8,066 nt of DNA from WHTB01 sp050699035 (GTDB lineage Bacteria > Actinomycetota > Actinomycetes > Propionibacteriales > Nocardioidaceae), in the NCBI GenBank assembly GCA_050699035.1, contig JBOHDE010000182.1:1-8066 (forward strand). The letters run 5' to 3'. The translations under genes and the position numbers were made by a program. Below, piece by piece: positions 4,694 through 8,066 of this stretch (position 1 is the first letter of the stretch; the number at the start of each line of letters is the position of its first letter). A model generated the notes under the pieces. That model worked only from the letters and a program-made list of their open reading frames with translations, was not told where the DNA came from and ran no database searches.

Positions 4694-7368
4694 GACTCCT
4701 CCAGCAGTTCGGTCTCGGAGACAGGGGCGGCGCGGCGCGCTCCGGCGACGGCGACCGCCACGAGGGTGGCGAGCAGTGCCGACACGACCGTCACGCCGCC
4801 GACGACCAGGACCGACGCACCAGCCGGTCGTACGGTCAGGTCGGACAGCTCGCCGAGCAGGACGGTCAGGTCGATGGCAGCGCCACAGATCCAGGCCACC
4901 AGCAGGCCGCACAGGCTGCCGATCACGGCCGCGGTGAGCACGGTCGGGACCAGCTCGACCGCGGCGATCGTCGAGGCTTGCCGACGTGAGGCGCCGAGCG
5001 TACGCAGGGTGCGTTCCGCCCGCCGCCGCCCGGCGGCCCCGAAGGCGACGGCGAAGGCGATGCCGAGGAGGGCGAGCGCCCCGGCGACGGCGGTCGCGAT
5101 CAGGTAGATGTCGACCGTGCGGTTGGTGATCGGTGCGTCCCGCTGCTCGGCGGCCGCGACCCGGCGGTCGACGACCACGGCGGTCGGTTCGTCCCCGGCG
5201 ACGAGCTCGCGCAGCTCGCCGAGGTCGGGCGAACCCTCGATCAGGACCGTCGTCGGGTACCGCAGGTCGCGGTCGGCCTGCGTACGCAACGTCTCGAGGT
5301 CGACCAGCAGGAAGTTGTCCCCCGCCCAGTCCAGGCCGGGCAGCGTCTCCCGCCGGTCGACCACCTGGGCGGTCAGCACGGACTGCGCATAGTGCAGCTG
5401 GACCGTGCCGTCGCGCGGCTGGATGCCGGCGGACGCGACGACCTGCAGCTGGTCGCCCTGGGGTGCCGGGACCGTGAGTGGTGCCGGGGAGCCAGCGGTC
5501 AGCGTGGCGAGCTGCGCGGGATCGGCGGCGATGACGGCGGTGCTCGGCACGGTGCCGGTACGGCCCCGGACGTCGGCCCGCTCCAGCACCACGAGCGGCG
5601 CGATGCGGTCCACGCCGTCGAGCCGGCCGATCGCCTCGACGGTGTCCGGGTGGAAGCCGCTGCCGCGCACCTGGACGTCGGCGCCGGCCGCCTGCCAGCC
5701 GACCCGCTCACTGCCGCGGTCGATGGTGTCGGTGACGGCGACGCCGACCATGGCCACCGACGTGGCCAGCACGATCGCCAGGGCGGGCAGCGCCGACGCG
5801 CGGGACACGTCGACGGCACGGCTGGGCCCGACCAGCGAGACAACGCCGCGGGTGCGGGAGGCGGCGGCCCGCGACCAGCCGAGGACACCGCGGAGCAGCC
5901 GCAGCGCCAGCAGGGTCGCGGCCGCTGCCGCCAGCACCGGAACCAACGCCAGCAACGGGTCCCCGGCCTGCAGGTTGCGCCGGGTGCTGAGCAGGCCGAC
6001 CCCGGCGACCCCGAGCAGGACCACGACGCCCTCGGCCGCATCGGCCAGGGCCTGCCGCCGGGCGTCCTGCTGGCCCGGAGTCAGGCGTTGGGAGCCGAGC
6101 AGGCTGGCCGTCACGATCGTCAGCACGGCCAGCAGGCAGATACCGGCCAGCACGACCACGTCGGTGCGGCTCGGGGTCTCGATGGCGGTACGCCGGGCCA
6201 GCCACAGCGCGAGCGCGCCGGCGGCCGCAGCCCCGGGCAGGACCAGGAGCAACGCCTCGACTCCGCGGAGGGCGACCAGCTGACCGCCGGACGCCCCGCG
6301 GGCGGACAGCAGCAGGGTGTCGGCCGCCCGCCGCCGGGCCAGCAGCCGGGCCGCCAGCGCGACCGCGGTGAGCCCGCTGACCAGCAGCCCGACCAGCGGC
6401 AGTGCGGCCAGTGCGTTGCTCGCATCCTGCTGGCTCGCCACCTCGCGGGCGACCTGGCCGAGTCGTGTGGACGCCTGGGCGCTCACCAGGTTGTCGGTGC
6501 GCGGCCACTGGGCGAGCGTCAGCCGGTCGACCGCCCGCGCGATGTCGTCGGCCTGCGCGGCGTCCGGCGTGGCGGTGACCGGCAGGGTCCACTGCGTGGT
6601 CGACCGGCGTGGCCAGGCACCGATGACGCTCTCGGCGGACGCGGTGAGCGCGGTCGCCAGCAGCTTCTTCTCGTCGATGGAGTAGCCGATGGACGGCTTG
6701 CGGGTCTGCGGCAGGTCGTCGAGAGCACTCCGCGCGTCGCTCACCGGCTGGTAGATGCCGACCACCTGCAGGACGGGCTGCTCGTCCAGGCCGGCCGCCG
6801 ACTTCGAGCTCGGCAGCGCGTACATGCCCACCGGGAGCTGTAGCTCCTTCGACGCCTCGGCGGTCAGCGCGATCTCCACCACCGAGCCGATGTCGCTGGC
6901 CCGGATGGCGGCGACCTCCGGCGTGAGCTGCTCGTCCTTGCGGGTCTCCCGCGGAGCGCGTCCGTCGGTGAACCTGACCAGGGGGTCGAGCTCGGGGTAC
7001 GACGCGACGGCCACCGACACTGTGCCCGGTGGGACGGCGTCGGAGACCGCGGTCAGCTCCACCGCGGGGCCGACGACCGCGGGGCGGGGCTCGCCGAGCA
7101 GGGTCGAGAGGTCGCGGGTCGTGGCCGCGACCTCGGCGCCGACCTCCGGCTCCTCGTGCCCGGTGCTGCCCATGCCGACATAGCGGACGGCGATGGTGCG
7201 GGCCGCCCCCTGGTTGGCGTCGAGCGCGTCCGCGAACATCGTGTCGGCGCTCACGCGGAGCCCGACCGTGGCCAGCGCGGTTCCGGCGGCCGTGCACGCC
7301 ACCAGCATGGCCACCAGCAGGAGGACGGCCGCCTGCGCGGCACCGGCACGGGCCAGGAAACGTCTCAT
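4690..7368 (-). CDS. FtsX-like ABC permease, 892 aa
   Basis: A large integral membrane subunit of the FtsX/MacB-like permease type. A first membrane helix (about 13-34) is followed by an extracytoplasmic domain of roughly 280 residues. A group of helices follows near 319-343, 365-392, 402-425, 444-461 and 471-492, then another near 524-546. A second extracytoplasmic domain (about 550-750) precedes three C-terminal helices near 754-779, 800-830 and 850-874. This makes about ten spans, the duplicated FtsX plan. The segment RRRAERTLRTLGASRRQAS (781-799) after a helix is the typical FtsX cytoplasmic coupling loop; RRRAADTLLLSARGAS (345-360) is its counterpart in the first half. The start ATG at 7368 overlaps the upstream permease's TGA as ATGA, with GGAG 5 nt upstream. 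The frame is open for 135 more codons inside the neighbour, but those look like a shadow. It should pair with the upstream permease and the two ATPases. Confidence 0.9.
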   Translation of the reverse strand: MRRFLARAGAAQAAVLLLVAMLVACTAAGTALATVGLRVSADTMFADALDANQGAARTIAVRYVGMGSTGHEEPEVGAEVAATTRDLSTLLGEPRPAVVGPAVELTAVSDAVPPGTVSVAVASYPELDPLVRFTDGRAPRETRKDEQLTPEVAAIRASDIGSVVEIALTAEASKELQLPVGMYALPSSKSAAGLDEQPVLQVVGIYQPVSDARSALDDLPQTRKPSIGYSIDEKKLLATALTASAESVIGAWPRRSTTQWTLPVTATPDAAQADDIARAVDRLTLAQWPRTDNLVSAQASTRLGQVAREVASQQDASNALAALPLVGLLVSGLTAVALAARLLARRRAADTLLLSARGASGGQLVALRGVEALLLVLPGAAAAGALALWLARRTAIETPSRTDVVVLAGICLLAVLTIVTASLLGSQRLTPGQQDARRQALADAAEGVVVLLGVAGVGLLSTRRNLQAGDPLLALVPVLAAAAATLLALRLLRGVLGWSRAAASRTRGVVSLVGPSRAVDVSRASALPALAIVLATSVAMVGVAVTDTIDRGSERVGWQAAGADVQVRGSGFHPDTVEAIGRLDGVDRIAPLVVLERADVRGRTGTVPSTAVIAADPAQLATLTAGSPAPLTVPAPQGDQLQVVASAGIQPRDGTVQLHYAQSVLTAQVVDRRETLPGLDWAGDNFLLVDLETLRTQADRDLRYPTTVLIEGSPDLGELRELVAGDEPTAVVVDRRVAAAEQRDAPITNRTVDIYLIATAVAGALALLGIAFAVAFGAAGRRRAERTLRTLGASRRQASTIAAVELVPTVLTAAVIGSLCGLLVAWICGAAIDLTVLLGELSDLTVRPAGASVLVVGGVTVVSALLATLVAVAVAGARRAAPVSETELLEES

Positions 7369-8066
7369 CCGTGCTCCAGCGTCCGCAGGTCCGCCACCAT
7401 CGCGCCTCGGGCGTCGGTCCGCGCCATCAGCAGCACGAGCAGCAGCGGCAGGACGACGAGCAACAGGGTCGGCAGCACTACGAGTAGCCAAGGAGCCGTC
7501 AGCGCGACCGGCGGGACCAGGAGAGCGCCGCCAGGCCCGAGGGTGACGGCCGGCAGCACCAGCATCGTGACCACGACACCGGCAACGACTCCCACCACCG
7601 CACCGATGCCGACGGTCAGGACGTACTCCCCGCCGATCACGCCGACGACCGTACGCTCGCCGGCGCCCAACGCGCGCAGCACGCCGGCCTCGCGGGCGCG
7701 GTGTCGCCTCCGGAGCAGGGCCGCGGCCGACAGCAGCAGCAGGCAGACGACCGTGCCGCCGACCGCAGCCCACTGCAGCGCCTCGGCCCGCCCGGCGCCG
7801 CCGCTGCCCGGGTCGTTGGCGAGCTGGTCGAGGACATCGGTTCGGGTGGTCAGGTCACGCCCCAGCTCGGCGACCGCCCGCTCGTCCGTACCCACCTCGG
7901 TGTCCAGCCACCACTGGCTCGGCGTCGCGTCGATACCGCTGAGCAGCAACGGGCGTTGCAGGGTGCTGCGATCCAGCAGCACGGCGAGGTGGCCGTCGGT
8001 CACCCCCGGCACCAGCGGGACCACGTCGGCCACGCGGACGGTCACGTCGACGCCCTGTATCTCGAG
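7365..8066 (-). CDS. FtsX-like ABC permease, C-terminal part (5' end beyond window)
   Basis: The last 233 residues of a permease whose reading frame continues off the right edge. The codons at 8046-8066 stay open and read LEIQGVD, so the in-frame GTG at 8043-8045 is not the start. Numbered from the first visible residue, 1-95 are the end of an extracytoplasmic domain. Helices lie at about 97-118, 139-173 (probably two turns of a long hydrophobic stretch) and 189-214. RAREAGVLRALGAGERTVV (123-141), with the E-Y after GVIGG, is the FtsX domain hallmark. The short cytoplasmic tail ends at a TGA overlapping the next permease's ATG by 4 nt, the first of three such overlaps in this operon. It is the partner permease of a probable heterodimeric FtsX-type transporter. 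The N-terminal half and promoter cannot be seen. Confidence 0.88.
   Translation of the reverse strand, partial: LEIQGVDVTVRVADVVPLVPGVTDGHLAVLLDRSTLQRPLLLSGIDATPSQWWLDTEVGTDERAVAELGRDLTTRTDVLDQLANDPGSGGAGRAEALQWAAVGGTVVCLLLLSAAALLRRRHRAREAGVLRALGAGERTVVGVIGGEYVLTVGIGAVVGVVAGVVVTMLVLPAVTLGPGGALLVPPVALTAPWLLVVLPTLLLVVLPLLLVLLMARTDARGAMVADLRTLEHG

Noticed and set aside
5392..6843. 483-codon + strand open frame antisense to the 892-aa permease
   Set aside because: Composition is biased to Gly, Arg, Gln and Asp, as expected from the complement of a high-GC gene, and there is no start signal.
7369..7773. N-terminal extension of the large permease by 135 codons
   Set aside because: It overlaps the FtsX domain of the upstream permease in another frame, reads as Arg/Gly-rich sequence, and the ATGA overlap at 7365-7368 with GGAG upstream gives a clear start.
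1..8066. tRNA, rRNA, CRISPR array, phage att site or defence island
   Set aside because: No cloverleaf-like sequence, no regularly spaced repeat array, and no integrase, nuclease or toxin-antitoxin gene can be seen on either strand.

Overview
The window is very GC-rich (about 70% by eye). Its genes show GC-rich third positions, ATG/GTG starts and 4-nt stop/start overlaps. The protein families (small COG2388 acetyltransferase, DUF2306 membrane protein, short universal stress protein, paired FtsX-type permeases with MacB/LolD-type ATPases) fit an actinomycete-type chromosome (Actinomycetota). I cannot place the genus from sequence alone. Nothing here resembles a phage, plasmid or CRISPR region. 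The only mobile DNA I can support is one short MITE-like element.

Layout, left to right. Bases 1-188 hold a possible C-terminal stub of an upstream + strand gene and two tandem palindromes that are mirror images of each other. A small GNAT acetyltransferase follows on + (189-494). It converges, across only 14 bp, with a DUF2306 membrane protein on - (509-1168). Upstream of that on the same strand is a zinc-dependent medium-chain alcohol dehydrogenase (1264-2313). The divergent region 2314-2575 holds a 161-bp MITE-like element with perfect 19-bp terminal inverted repeats and TAA direct repeats, then a perfect 14-bp palindrome just before a strong Shine-Dalgarno. These precede a short universal stress protein on + (2576-2932). 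Bases 2933-3068, between convergent genes, hold three consecutive hairpins that look like a bidirectional terminator cluster.

The right-hand 5 kb is one - strand operon, read from the right edge leftwards: FtsX-like permease (partial, runs off the window), FtsX-like permease (892 aa), ABC ATPase with a C-terminal AbrB-like extension (304 aa), ABC ATPase (237 aa). Each pair of neighbours overlaps by 4 nt (ATGA, ATGA, GTGA), so the four are very probably translationally coupled and form one MacB/LolCDE-like transporter or mechanotransmission complex. The substrate cannot be read from the sequence.

The least expected points are the AbrB-like hairpin domain fused to one ATPase, the MITE sitting in the promoter space of a divergent gene pair, and the paired palindromes near gene ends. 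I did not find a clearly new defence or biosynthetic system.
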